DNA of 64,000 nt from Strigops habroptila (lineage: Eukaryota > Chordata > Aves > Psittaciformes > Psittacidae): positions 64,469,725 to 64,533,724 of the forward strand of contig NC_044282.2 in NCBI RefSeq assembly GCF_004027225.2, written 5' to 3'. The notes under the pieces are model-generated. The model was not told the DNA's origin. It ran no database searches and was given only the letters and a program-made list of their open reading frames with translations. This document shows positions 1 through 11,798 of the stretch, piece after piece. Within the stretch, counting starts at the first letter, position 1, and each line of letters begins with the position of its first letter. The translations under genes were made by a program, and so were the position numbers.

Positions 1-935
1 TAGTCAGTGCACAGAATGATAATAGAGATAACTGCCATTTAGATGTATAGATCCATTGTCCTCCATGAACACTGGCAATTAGAGGGCCACCTGCTTAGTG
101 CTGAGAACAAACAAAAAAGAACAGCTGAAAAATACATGTAATTTGGAGATGGCCCTCTAAGAGTTAATGAAGGGAAAAGCAAAACAAGTCCTAGTCTTAC
201 AATGTCTTTGCCTGGCTCTGAAGGGAGCTTGGGGGGAGCATTCAGACTAGCTCTGTGGATTGCTCATCATAGCCTGTTATTTGTGCTTTACAGTCCATCA
301 CCGACTAATTGGGACAGTGGGGCTGTCTTAAGAAAATTATGCAAAACTCGATGTCTGTAGGTTTGCTCTGGCTCCCCAGAGCATCATCACAGTAAATACA
401 AGGTTTGCCTGTGGAGATGGATGCTGAGAGCAATGATTTCCCTGGTAAAGCTCTGGAGGAACCCTGAGTGTCATTCACACACCAGATGACATAAGTACAG
501 GGATCACTTTCCAGTCATTCTCTCGTTCGAGGTTTGCTGTGTGAAGGGGGGAATGGACACACAATGATTTGAATGGAAGGGATAAAAACCTTGCAGGAAA
601 AAAAGGACTGCTGCAGCATTTGAAAAGGCAGCGGTGATTTCTTGTGAGAGCTGTTCCAGAGGGCTGGATTACCGCACCTCCTCCCTGTAGGCAGAGGCTC
701 AGCATCCTCTGACGGCGGGAAAGACCTGAGGACGATCCCGCATCCTCCGAGCTGGAGAAAGGGGCAGGGAACCCCGCGCTTCTCCTTTTCATAGGGGATG
801 GCTGGGGGGTGTACAGGGCTATTAGGAGCACTGGGCGTGGGGCAGGAGGAGGATAGCTGGTAGGTAGTTGCAAAGGAGGGGAGCACGAGCTCGGCTTCCC
901 CAGCCTGGGAGAAACTCCCTCGGGGCCGGGTGGCA
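1..935. other. Upstream flank of CHGB, no gene seen
   Basis: I see no exon, RNA gene or recognisable repeat family here. Up to about 650 the sequence is AT-balanced, then it becomes steadily GC-rich toward the CHGB promoter. The open frames found on both strands from about 475 onward are proline, arginine and alanine rich with no family resemblance, as expected from a GC-rich promoter. Confidence 0.6.
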
Positions 936-990
936 GGGATGGCGAAGGGATGGCGAAGGGATGGAGAGGGGATGGAGGCGGGATGGGGAG
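936..990 (+). repeat. 11-bp promoter minisatellite (GGGATGG units)
   Basis: Five consecutive units of exactly 11 bp begin at 936, 947, 958, 969 and 980. Each starts with GGGATGG and ends with a variable four-base tail; the first two units are identical. The tract runs directly into a G-rich stretch to about 1012. It lies about 110 bp upstream of the TATA-like box of CHGB. The G runs could allow a G-quadruplex; that part is inference. Confidence 0.8.
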
Positions 991-1046
991 GGGGCGGCCC
1001 GCGGTGGGGGGGTGTCGGTGTCGGCGCCGCCCCCGGGGGCTCGCAG

Positions 1047-1054
1047 TGACGCAG
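1047..1054 (+). promoter_or_regulatory. CRE-like element in CHGB proximal promoter
   Basis: TGACGCAG matches the first five bases of the cAMP response element TGACGTCA. It lies about 55 bp upstream of the TATA-like box. Mammalian chromogranin genes are known to carry a functional proximal CRE, so both position and sequence fit, although the half site is imperfect. Confidence 0.5.
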
Positions 1055-1101
1055 GCTCCCGGCGGCGCCCCCCGCCCGTCTCCTCCGCCCCCTCTGCCCC
1101 C

Positions 1102-1109
1102 TTTAAATA
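1102..1109 (+). promoter_or_regulatory. TATA-like box of CHGB
   Basis: TTTAAATA stands alone in very GC-rich sequence, about 50 bp before the start codon. A start site 25-30 bp downstream would fall near 1130-1140 and give a very short 5' UTR of about 20-30 bases. Confidence 0.55.
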
Positions 1110-1113
1110 GCGC

Positions 1114-1158
1114 CGAGCGGAGCCGAGCGGAGCCGAACGGAGCGGAGCAGAGCGGAGC
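1114..1158 (+). repeat. 10-bp GAGCGGAGCC-type direct repeats at the CHGB start
   Basis: About four and a half degenerate copies of the unit GAGCGGAGCC run from just after the TATA-like box to the base before the CHGB start codon. The first two copies are exact and later ones drift. The tract would cover the predicted transcription start and the whole 5' UTR. Confidence 0.7.
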
Positions 1159-4100
1159 ATGGGGCCGCTTGCGCTGCTCGGCCTTCTGGGCGCCGCCGCC
1201 CTGGCAGGTGAGCGGGACCCGAGGGGCGGGCGGCGGCCGAGCCCCCGCCGCGGCCGGTCGGTGGCCGCGGGGCGGTGGGGAGGGGACGGGCGGGTTTGGC
1301 CTCTGGAGAGCGCTGGAGCGGAGGGGTGACGCCACGCGTGGGGCATGACGTCATGCCCGGCCCGCCCTGCGTCACCCCGGGGTCGCCCCTCGGTACGCGG
1401 CAGGGTTGAGAGAGGGCCGGGGGGCGGCGGGTCCGCGGGGCTGCCCGGAGCCGTGTCCGGGCTGGTCCCGCACCCCCCGCTGCTGGGCGCTGCTCCCCGG
1501 TTATCCCTGGAAGTGTTCACACAGCGCGTATGTGAAGCCCGCAGTGACATGGGTTAGTGGTGGTCTTGGCGGTGCGGGGGTAATGGTTGGACTCTATGAT
1601 CTTAAAGGTCTTTTCCAACCCAGTTGATTCCATGATTCTATAATCTATTACCCCCCCAGTACAGTTTCTTTCCACAAAGGCTAATAGGTGTAAATTCCAT
1701 TCAAGTGGTGCTGCTAGATATTTGCCACCTTGTTCTTAATACTGAGGGATGACTGTAAAGTAGCAGCTCTGCAGCTTTAACTAACATAACATTATTTTCT
1801 TGGCATGCGGCGCTAAATACTAAATCCACCCTGTGAAATGAAGATTAAACACAATAGGATGAGGTGGTGGCTGGGCTTTATAGCTTTATATGTGTGCCAC
1901 ATCATTTCTTGAAAGAATCAGTGTTGTTCTAGGCTGGGTAATTCAACTTTATGTGTATTAGAGGTCTCCACATGGAAATGCTTCTGGACTTGTACTTTGT
2001 AATGAAGTTGGCATCCTTCAGGTACCTTTGTTGTAGTGAGAAGGCAGGGTGGAAGGTGAGTGAGAGACCCCAGCTCAGAGAAGATCACCGGACTTATTCC
2101 ATAGACCCCATGGAAGTTCCTCCCCAAGGAACTTATTCCTTACTAAGTTTTTGGGTTTTTTTCCTGTTTATGCCGTTAAAACAGATCAGGTACCTCTTTA
2201 CATCCTTGCTTTAAAATGTCAGACAGAATCAATCAACTGAGGGACTTTGTTTGAGGCTGGGAATCGGTGAAACATTAACTTCAAGAACTTTCTAGTGCTC
2301 CTTCTGCAGATCAATATGCCAAAGTTCCTGTGATCTTCCCTAGGAAAGGTTCTTGCTGACATTTTGATGAGCGATGGCACTGCACTGAGTCATCAGCATT
2401 AAAGGAACAAAGCCATGCGGGGATTTCATCAGGGACCCGCCAAAAGATGTGTCCCAGTGTTGGAGACACAAGCAAAAGCCACGTGAATTTGTCCTGAATT
2501 TCTCATCCTTTTTTTGTGATCTTCATCAGCTCTCAGCACTTGTGCAAAATCAAACAATCTGATCGTAACTGCCTGGGCAGATCTGGCTCAGGAGGGGGAT
2601 GCAGACCCAGGGCTTGGCTTTGCTGTGTGGGTCTGTGTGCGGGCAGAGGGAGATTTTCCATCTTGGTGCCTGCTCTGGCTGTGTTTCTGCTGTGAAACCC
2701 TGTAGCTGTACGTCTGCTGTGCTCCCACAGCCCGGTGGGAGGGTGCCCGGTGCTGTCAGCGGTGCTGGGGTGGTGGCTTCACCCCTCCTGAGCACATGGG
2801 GAATGGAAAGGAAGGCAGAGGTGCTGGGCAGCCGTCTCCAGCTGGCACATGGCCCCACGGGAGCTCTTGCCAGCTGGCACAGGCAAGTGCTGCCAGCACT
2901 AGTGTAAAGTGGGGCACGCTCGCTCCCCATGGGCTTCCTATCTTGGCTCTGGCAGAGGAGCTGCCTCAATGTATTATTTCAGGCTCTGGGATGGATTGGA
3001 TACTCATTTTGCTCCTCCGGGCAGGTTAATATGACATATGTTCAATACCATTTGCTTCTTCTGACGTTGTTATGACTGCCTATGCTATCATAGCCTAGCC
3101 TGTGCCTCCTCTTTGTCTGTGCATGCCAGCTTTCATCATTAACCAAGCACTTGCTTGGTCATTAATCTATCTGTAAACTTCCTTAGAGAGGTGAGAGCTT
3201 TGGCATGGCAGGGCAAAGGCAGTGAGTACAACCTGACTTTATACTCCTGCACCACTGACATAGCGCTTGAGATGCAGCCTCAAGTTGGCATCTTTAATAG
3301 CATAAGACGTTCACAAGTTTGTTCTGTGCTTTATCACACCAACTGGGTGTAACTCACAGGAGATGCACTGTGGCAGCATCACTAACAGGACAAAATCAGA
3401 TGTTTGCCTTTCTACATGTCATGATTTCTTATGGGCTGGAGGACCAGAGGAGCCTCATAAAGAAGAGGCAATGAAGTGAGTCATCTCCTCTCCTTACATG
3501 TAAGTGATGCCTTTGAGCAGCTCGTGCCATACGAGCAGTGTCTCCAACCCCTTTGGGATTGGGAGAATGTCCTTTTCGTGGTTAACAGTATTTTCTAGTA
3601 GAAGGAACTTTGCTGCCAGCCTCCTGCCTCCGCGTGTACGTACATCCTTATCCTCAGATGGAGGATGCAGGCTGGTTGGGCTGCAGCAGCGTCAGCACTG
3701 TGCAGCGTGGTAGTTATTTGCATACCAGGTTAGTAAATAAAGTAACCTAAAGCCTGGCTCAGTCAGCACTGAACGCAAGAGATGGGGAGAGGGTTGGCTC
3801 TGTGTAGCACCATCTCCCCACACACCATCTGGCATTCTGGGGAAATGATGGGGTAGGGATGCAGTGCTATTTTAGGGGAATCCCGTCTGTGCTAGTCTTG
3901 TGTGGGTTCCCTTCTCTGAGCGCAGTTGTATACGCAGAGAAGAGACGGGGTCTGGAGAAGCACCTTCCTACGAATGTGTTTGTGGGAGCAAAAATAGAGG
4001 GCAGCGGAAATACCAAGAGAGTTATTATTGTGTTGTGTTCAGTTATTACACGCAGAGTCAGTGCTCAAGGGGATGTCTGCTTCCCCTGCAGGCACAGAAG

Positions 4101-7100
4101 AGAATAAAAGGGTTTGTTGCTGTCAATAGTACAAGGCTACACGCTCCTGCCTGCTTCGCAGGAAGCTTCCTTGGGGCAATGTTAGTTTTCCTGGCCACTG
4201 TAAGGTAGACTGACCCCCTTCCTCTCCATAACCTGCTCTGTGCTCACCTGATACAGAAGAACTCTCATTGTCCCAACCAAGCAGCATTGCAGAGAGGGTG
4301 ATAGATGCATTTAAGACTTTCCTGACTTGTGCAAGAACTTCAGAGCTGCACCTCAACTGTACATTTGTGTGCTGGGATTATATACCATGCAGTAAGTCTA
4401 TGAAGCCACAATACAATGAGCCTTTCCTCTACATACTGGTGTGTGGCTGGCAGACTTGCTTAACTTCACTTCTGCAAATCTCAAGGTAGATGAGACTTGA
4501 CATGGTTCTTGAATAATGCAGCCAAGCTCATTAACCAGCTGGAGACATATTGCAGCAGTGATGGCAAAACAAAGCAGCATGGAGGCTTCATTTGTGACAG
4601 CTTCCTTCTGTAAGCAAATATGTTGGACCAAGTAGAACTGATGCAAGGAGGTGTTAATACCCTGCGTGTCCTCAGGACATTTGAGACAGGTTGTGCTGCT
4701 TCCTTCCAGAGCAGTGTTTTCCACTGGGATTTGATTTTTGTTATTGCTTGGGGTGATAATGGACCACTTGGTGAATGGAATTTCTCCTGTCCCTTCTGGC
4801 TCTGTCCTTCCCTTCAGGAGCCACCTCCCATTCAAGTGAGACAGGATTTCTCCAGTAGGACTGGGACAGCAGTCACTCTAAAGCCTTGAATGGGGAAGGG
4901 GGGGACGACACCCAGAGCCCCTTGTAGAAGCCAAAAGGTGTGAACAGGCCTTGCTTGTTTCCTGGTTTTTCACCACCAAACAGGTGCAACTATATGAAGA
5001 TCTAACTTGCAATGAAGCTCTGGTCTTGGAATTTGAGCATTGTTTTCTATTTCTTGGTGTATAGTCTTTTTGTGGATAATTTGAGGACTCCTGTCAGTGA
5101 TGCTTGTTGCTAGGATTAATGAGTCTGTAATAATTTGTTTTTCTTCTAGGTGTCAGTGCAGTTCCAGTGGAAAAAGACCATGTTGAAGAAATGGTGAGTA
5201 GCTGGATGTGAAAGCAAATTTCAGAAAGAAATCAGCCACATGTTCTCTATGTTTTGTCTTTAAACTCTCAGGGTAATGCTTTTTTTCCCTAAGGGTAAAC
5301 TCTTAAGAGATCATTGGTGATGTGGAGCTCAGAGTCCCTTTAGCTGTCAGAAGATGCCTGCATGCACTTGTGCATTTGATGAAAATGGAAGCTGGCTTCT
5401 TGTGTCAGTGTGGTATTCTGCATTGTACAGCTGCTCCCAAAATGATCTGAAATAATATTTGATAGTACATTTTATTGAACTGCAAAAAGTGAGATGGCAA
5501 CTGTGAAGAAAGATTAAATATCTACAGTTACCAACTGTGTAATGGACTTTGTAATGCAGTCCTCCCTTCTGCTTTGGAAAGAGATTCTTAACCTCTTTGA
5601 TTAACGAAGTGCCATTAGCTGCTCTCAAACCCTGTAACCTGACATCAGGCCCTCTCAACTGGTTGATAGTGTAATAATTTAGGTTAGTAAATTCCTGGTA
5701 ATAACTGAAAACAATTAAAGCACAAATGAACGGCTGCGTAAATGTTTTATCGTGTCCTCCGATCCAGGCACTCAGATTGTCAGCCTGAGGCTCTTGTACC
5801 GCTGACGATCTGAGGCCTCGCTCACAACCAGCAGCTTCAACGCTTGAAAAATCATGTGTGAATTCGTACTGAAGAGCTACTCTGGTAGCACTTAGGACTA
5901 GAGGTGGTTGTGTGGCTTTCCTAAAGCAATTGAGTTGCTCTGTTTCCAGAAGACTACCCAGTTAAATGTTAAGCACTGAAGAGGCAGGGCTTGCAGCAAC
6001 ACACATGGAAAAGTGTGGAATGTGTCACAGTGGGTATAAAGGTGGGTTTAGTTTATTGATAATCCAGGCAGTACTTCTGGTAACACCTTTGCAGCATCCT
6101 CATTTGGACAGATCCTACAGGATGATCCTCATCTCTTGAATGTGTGTTGTGTTGGTTATTTTGTTTGTAGGGTGCTGTTACCTCATGTTGTTTGACTCTC
6201 CTTTGTGCTGAACAGGGTTTTAATATTTAAAAGCATATAAAAGATGACCGTTACCTATGCAAAGAAAAGGGGACATAAAAAGAGCTAATGACTATCCTCC
6301 TTTTACTGGTATGGGAGTGAGGAGCAAAGCACTTGTTGCCCAAATGCAAGTTGTGGTAGAGCTGGGGATTACTCAAAACTCATAAATGTTAGTTAGTCTG
6401 AACTCTAATCCTGACGTAGCTTTCCTCACTAACTGCATGAGAAGTAGGATTTCCATTTCTGCTATGAGCATTTTTTCTCCTATTTTGTTTCTTCCAGGTA
6501 ACACGGTGCATAGTGGAAGTTCTTTCTAATGCTCTCTCTAAGCCAAATGCACCACCAATTAATCCTGAGTGCAAAGAAATCCTGAAGAAGAGTAAGTACA
6601 ACATTACCTGAACTTCTGAAAGGAATTTGGTAGATGGGTTCTGTCTCACGTTGCAGCTGCTGAACTGTTATTTCAGCCTGTGTGAAACTGGTGCCTTGAA
6701 ATTTCACTGTCAGAATGCTCATTTCCTTCTGTTTAGTCTGTCTTGCTCACAGAGCAAACAGCCTGGCCTGGTAACTGTCAGGGATTCTGGGATAACACAT
6801 GTGGCTCTCTACTTAAGCCACCTGGAGAGCCTGAGACAAGCTCTTTAGGCAGCCTGAGAGGTTTGGACCAGCTTTGGACCACCACATGCTGAATGCATCC
6901 CAGAGTAGGAACTGCCTTCAAATAACCACCACTTAAATCAACAAGGCTCCTGTGCCTGGTGGCAGCTGAATCGATGCCCAGCTCAGGAGAGGGGAGTATT
7001 TTGCTCAGCCTGGAAACGATTTGTGGTACTGATTCCAGAGGTCTGCAGATGTGTGCTGAAAGCTCCCTGTGGATCCCTGTGGAAGTGCTCATTTCAGATG

Positions 7101-10100
7101 AGCTCATTCCTGCAGCATGCTGCTTAGCTGCCTCAATGTCAGGTGTAAGCCCATTTGCATGCTTGATCACTGTCTGTAGTGAAGTGTGGTTGAGTTTGGC
7201 ACTGCCAAACTGCACAACACACACGTCTTTCTCCTCTGCCCAGTTACATTTATTTGATTACAGAACAATAAAAGGCTCTTGAACTTACCTGCCAGCAGGA
7301 AGCAATCATGAAACCCATCTGACTCCTCTTCGTTCATAGGGGGAATAATGCATGGCCCTAATCCAGTCATCAGAAGAGAGTGGGTTTGGGGCTTTAGGCT
7401 TTATTTGCCCTCAGCCTCAAATTTCTAGGAGATGCTGAATGCCATCAGGCATCAAGCTTTGTTTATGACCTTGTTGGTTGCAGGGGAAAAAAAAAGTACA
7501 TCTGCCATGTTTTAGAAAATAAAAAACCACTTTTGGAAAGAGAAAGGTAAGGACCATATTTTTGCCATTCTAATTCACTACCAAGGATACCAGGTGATGG
7601 GAAGCTTCTCAGAAATAATGAGTTATTTTTAAACCTGTGCAGCTATTGTCTGAAAAGCTGTAGGACTCATGAGCTATTTCTGATGTTACTGGGGCACAAG
7701 GGAAGCAGAAATATCTTCACAGAAATACACCGTTCCTGTTGTGGTCAGTGTCAGACTGACCACATTTAGCATGTTGGAAATAGTGGAAGGAGCATCATTT
7801 CATTATATAAAACTATTGTGAAGTAACTATTTTTATTCAGCCAATTTAGAACTTAGAAAATTTGCTAAAAGCCCCAGATATTTTTGAGTAGCTTGAAATA
7901 GGTGGTTGTCTTCTTTGTGAATAAGCGTATGTGATGGATAAGACCTGGCATTCCGAGAACCCAACAAGCTCCAGATCCCATTGATTTTTTTTAAACGGGA
8001 ATGAGAATGAATTTAATTCAATACTAAAAATGTGATCACAAACAAAGAAAAAAGCCAGAGAGGAAAAATTATTCTGGAAATTTCAGTGGAACTTAAAAAC
8101 ACGTAATTAAATGAAAAATAGTTAATGCTTGTCCAGGCAAACATACCAAATGTTAGAAAATGGCTAATTTTAAAAGCAAAATTAAAACATTGATTCTGTC
8201 CAGATCTTCTTGTTACTTTGGGAAGACAGTTACCTATTTAAACTGAATTAAACCTGCTTCAGTGGAGAGTTGGATTACTGCATTATGCTGCTTTTGTTGT
8301 TGTAGGTGGTAGAAATGACAGAGAGAGAAGTGAAAACAAACAACTCGAAGTGAGGCATTTGAAAGACCCAGCAGAGGTTGAAAAACATCAAACTGGGAGC
8401 GTGGAGAAAGAGCAGTCTCAGATAGAAGAGGAGTCTAAAATGTACATGAAAGGAAGTGATGAGGAGAAACTTGCTCACGAAGAAAGTAAAAGCAAGGAAG
8501 AGGAGGATGAACACCACGCACCTATGCATACAGAAGAAAAGAAAAGCTACCAGGGAATCAGAAGAGAGCAGGAGAAGAGCTACGTCAGTGAAGAAGACAG
8601 CAAAGAGAGCAAGAGTCGTGATGAAGAGGCAGAGCATGCTGCTCTCAACAGGAAGCCCCACTCTGGAGGCACAAGCACAGAGGAGCTCCCTGATGGGAAC
8701 GATCAGCGCCCCATGGGCCACTGGCACTCGGAGGAGGGAATGAAGAGCCCTTACAAAAGAATTCATGAAGGTGAAGAGGGAGAGGCAGAGGAAGAAAGGA
8801 GTGAAAAATACTACCATGAGTCTAAGGTACGTGGTTTCGCCCATCAGCAAGAGCATGAAGAATCTGATGAAAGTGAAGAAACAGAGGAGGAAAAGCAACC
8901 CTACAAACCCAAACGTTATCAAGGGAAGCACAGAACGGGTGACGCCTCCGAAGAAAAGAGGGGCCATGGTGGTGGGAAGGAGGACCTGCATGAAGAATCA
9001 AACATAGAGGCAGCCCATCTCTGGGACAAAAGGAACCACCATCAAAAACACCATGAAGAGTCTGAGCAGCAGCATGAGGAGAAGAGTGGTTATCAGGGGA
9101 GGCATGGGTCTGAAGAGGTGGAGGAGAAGAGCCATGCAGAGCGGGGCACTGAGGAATACAGAGAAAGGTGGCAGCAGAGCAAAGAGAGCAGTGAAGAAGA
9201 GAACAAGAAGCATCACCACAGTGAAGAAAGTAATGAGAAATGGCACAAGGAGAGGAGACACCGTGATGAATCACATGAGGCCAGGAGGCACCATCCTGAG
9301 GAAAGGACGTATCTTGGGGATGGAAGTGAGGAAGAGCTGGACAGGTACCTCAGCGGTGGCAGCAAGGAGAGGCAGCATCGTGCTGGAGGGAGATACAGCT
9401 TGTGGGACAATGAAGAGGAAGGGTCACAGAAAGCGTATGCTCGAGAGCGCAAAGGGCAGGCCAGAAAACACTACAGCTCTGAGGACAGTGTAGAGCAGCA
9501 GCGCTACCCTGGCAACAGTGAGGAGGAGGAGGAAGTAGAAAAGAAGCATCACAGCAGTGATGAGATGGAAAATGAAGAGGAGAACATGGAGGAGGGAAGA
9601 TACGCAGAGATGGAAGAGTACAGAAGCCGTCTCCCTGCAGAGAATAAGAGAACCACGGCATCCTATGGCTCTTTCTACCCACTGCTGTGGTGGAAGAGCC
9701 AGCATTTTGAGAAGAGAGACAGCACAGGAGAGCAGCTTCTGGAGGGCAAAGAGGAAGGCAGGCCCACCCTGGACAAGAAGAGTCTTTTCCCTGAATATAA
9801 TGACTATGACTGGTGGGAGAAAAAGCAAATCCTAAGTGCTCTGAACCACGGGCGCAGCGAGAAGAGAAATTTTGGCAAGATGAACAGGTACGATATGAAA
9901 AGGCAGTACAACAAGATGGATCAACTCGCACAACTCCTGAGTTACAGGAAGAAATCGGCTGAATTCCCAGAGTTGTACAGTTCTGGGGAAGACATGAAAA
10001 AACGTCACATCATCAGGAATGACAGAAGAAGTCTGAGCCAGAGGCCTCTGACAGAAGAGGAGGTACGTGTTCAGGTGTGTCCCTGGAAGGCCAGGGGATG

Positions 10101-11798
10101 CTGACTTCACATGCACATTTCTAAATCCGTTCCCAGGGCAGCTGGTAAACTGTGCTTATTGAAACACAAACACGATTTAAGTCACACTGAGAGGTCTTAA
10201 ATGATACAAAAATCTGCTTTCTTTGAACAAATTCAGTAGAACTACCCCAGGGCACAGTTCATAAAATAAAGACAATGTGCGTCCTCGTTAGCTTCTGTCT
10301 GCTCCAAGACAATGAAGAGAAAGGAGGTTTTCTTCCTCTTTGGGCCCTCTAGAGTCTTGCAGACTAATAAAACAACAAGGAGCAGGAGGTGATTAACAAG
10401 CACCACTTGGTCTGTCAGGTTGTTTAAATTGAGTGAAAAGTGAGTTGGGCATTGAGTGAAATGCAGCTGTCCATTGACTTCTGCTGTAAGTGCAGAGCAG
10501 AACCTGGCTTGCACTTGTAACCCTGATTCGTGCATGTAGTTCCCGTGGATGTGAATCCTTTTCTTGTTGAACTTCCTGTTCTGCTTTGACATCCAGGAAA
10601 ACTGAGTCTCACCCATCAGCTAGCTGTGCATCCTGCGTGTCACTGTATCTATTGCACAGAGCCGGGCTGGGAGCAGTGGAGGTTTAATCCGCATTTATAT
10701 AGAGGTTAAACAGTGTTAGCGAATTATCGTAATAAACAAGAACTGGCTGCATGTATTCCCTACTCCCTCCAGCATCCGTTAATGTGGAGGTTTCCTCTTG
10801 TTGCACATTGTGCTTGCTGTATGCCGTAAGCCTGAACCACTGTGATCACAAGGTTGCAGCCTCCTAAGGGACCTTCACCTGGACGACAAGAGACTGCTGC
10901 AGGGAGCAGCAACTGTGAGATAGGTGGTGGTCACTACTAGATAATCATAGAATCATAGAATGGTTTGGGTTGGAAGGGACCTTAAAGCTCATCCAGTTCC
11001 AACCCCTGCCATGGGCAGGGACACCTTCCACTAGAGCAGGTTGCTCCAAGCCCCTGTGTCCAACCTGGCCTTGAACACTGCCAGGGATGGGGCAGCCACA
11101 GCTGCTCTGGGCACCCTGTGCCAGTGTCTCACCACCCTCCTAATATCTAATTTAAGTCTCCCCTCTGTCAGTTTAAATCCATTCCCCCTTGTCCTGTCGC
11201 TACATGTCCTTGTAAGAAGTCCCTTTCCATGTTTCTTGTCGGCCCCTTCAGGCACTGGAAGCTGCTCTGAGGTCTCCCCTGAGCCTTCTCTTCTCCAGGC
11301 TGAACAAGCCCAGCCCTCTCAGCCTGTTTCCATAGCAGAGGTGCTCCAGCCCTCTGATCGTTTTGTGGCCTCCTCTGGACTGGCTTGAGTAGGTCCATGT
11401 CCCTCTTGTTCAGGGGCCCCAGAGCTAATAATGGTGCTTTAAAGCTAAAAAGATCAAGCTCTAATTAGGCCAGGTCTCAGAATGAGCATTTTGATATTTT
11501 CCCCAGCCCTAATTTGGTTAAAAGCAGGAAATGGCACAAATCCCTACAGAACGTGCTGCACTGCTGTTAACACCTCTCGCCCCAGCAGCCTGCCCAGGGA
11601 CCAGCGAGCAGCCAGAGATGTCTGCCTCAGAAACAGTCTCTGTCTCTCAGTTTCATGGAACAAAACATTTGCCAATGTTATTTGATGTGTGAAATGCTCT
11701 TTATGTTTCCCCAGGAAAAAGAACTGGAAAACCTGGCCGCTATGGATTTGGAGCTGCAGAAAATAGCTGAGAAGTTTAATGACAACAGGAGAGGCTGA
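1159..11798 (+). CDS. CHGB: Chromogranin B (secretogranin-1), 5 coding exons
   Basis: Acidic granin of the regulated secretory pathway in neuroendocrine cells; it binds calcium, helps granule formation and is cut at dibasic sites into peptides. Coding exons: 1159-1207, 5150-5193, 6498-6591, 8306-10062, 11715-11798. They sum to 2028 nt (675 aa; human 677). Residues 1-16 form a leucine- and alanine-rich signal peptide. Exon 3 holds the conserved disulfide loop, C35 to C56, inside [14 protein letters not shown]. The large fourth exon encodes about 585 residues rich in Glu, Lys, Ser and His with many KR, RR and KK sites; roughly 305-395 are His/Glu-rich. The conserved C-terminal part includes SAEFPELY (near 612) and ends with [19 protein letters not shown], the secretolytin region. 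The terminus NDNRRG differs from human SQRG. Identity is very secure; the middle of exon 4 is diverged from human, as usual in granins. Confidence 0.97.
1341..1358. promoter_or_regulatory. Perfect palindromic CRE in CHGB intron 1
   Basis: GGGCATGACGTCATGCCC is an 18-bp perfect palindrome centred on the full cAMP response element TGACGTCA (1346-1353). It lies about 140 bp inside intron 1, in the promoter CpG island. It is a better CREB/ATF site than the one upstream of the TATA-like box. Confidence 0.7.
1546..1648 (+). mobile_element. CR1 LINE 3' fragment
   Basis: The text from 'gtgacatgggttagtgg' through 'atggttggactctatgat' to 'ccatgattctataatc' matches the last hundred bases of avian CR1 elements, ending in the typical ATTCTATGATT-like tail. 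It is in sense orientation to CHGB and strongly 5' truncated. The boundary on the left is uncertain by a few tens of bases. Confidence 0.85.
5194..8305 (+). other. CHGB introns 2 and 3
   Basis: Apart from exon 3 at 6498-6591 the segment is intronic. Intron 2 (5194-6497) and intron 3 (6592-8305) have ordinary GT...AG ends. I see no repeat family, RNA gene or further exon. The open frames near 6778-7370 on both strands show no family resemblance. Confidence 0.7.
10063..11714 (+). other. CHGB intron 4
   Basis: Begins GTACGT and ends TTTCCCCAG. The right-hand part holds a 480-bp antisense CR1. The rest, 10063-10940, shows nothing I recognise. Confidence 0.8.
10944..11427 (-). mobile_element. CR1 LINE fragment, antisense in CHGB intron 4
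   Basis: The element begins at its 3' tail (atcatagaatcatagaatgg) and reads backward through the conserved CR1 3' UTR into the region of the 'gcactggaagctgctctgagg' block. At about 480 bp it is the longest CR1 copy in the window. It carries a small deletion at 'accctcctaatatc', which has lost the usual 'acagtaaagaatttcttc' segment. Confidence 0.93.

Larger units (their letters stand above)
1208..5149 (+). other. CHGB intron 1
   Basis: Begins GTGAGC and ends TTCTTCTAG. The first 300 bases remain in the CpG-rich promoter domain and contain a perfect CRE palindrome; a short CR1 3' end follows at about 1546-1648. From about 1650 to 5149 I see only unique-looking intronic sequence. Confidence 0.85.

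Noticed and set aside
475-1335. 286-codon frame on the minus strand across the CHGB promoter
   Set aside because: Low-complexity proline-rich text from GC-rich promoter DNA, overlapping the CHGB signal-peptide exon; no family resemblance.
8275-8991. 238-codon open frame antisense to CHGB exon 4
   Set aside because: The purine-rich coding strand of CHGB gives a leucine- and phenylalanine-rich mirror frame with no stops. CHGB on the plus strand explains the region fully.
11041-11388. 115-codon open frame in CHGB intron 4
   Set aside because: It lies wholly inside an antisense CR1 3' region and is a by-product of that repeat. Similar frames recur in the other CR1 copies.
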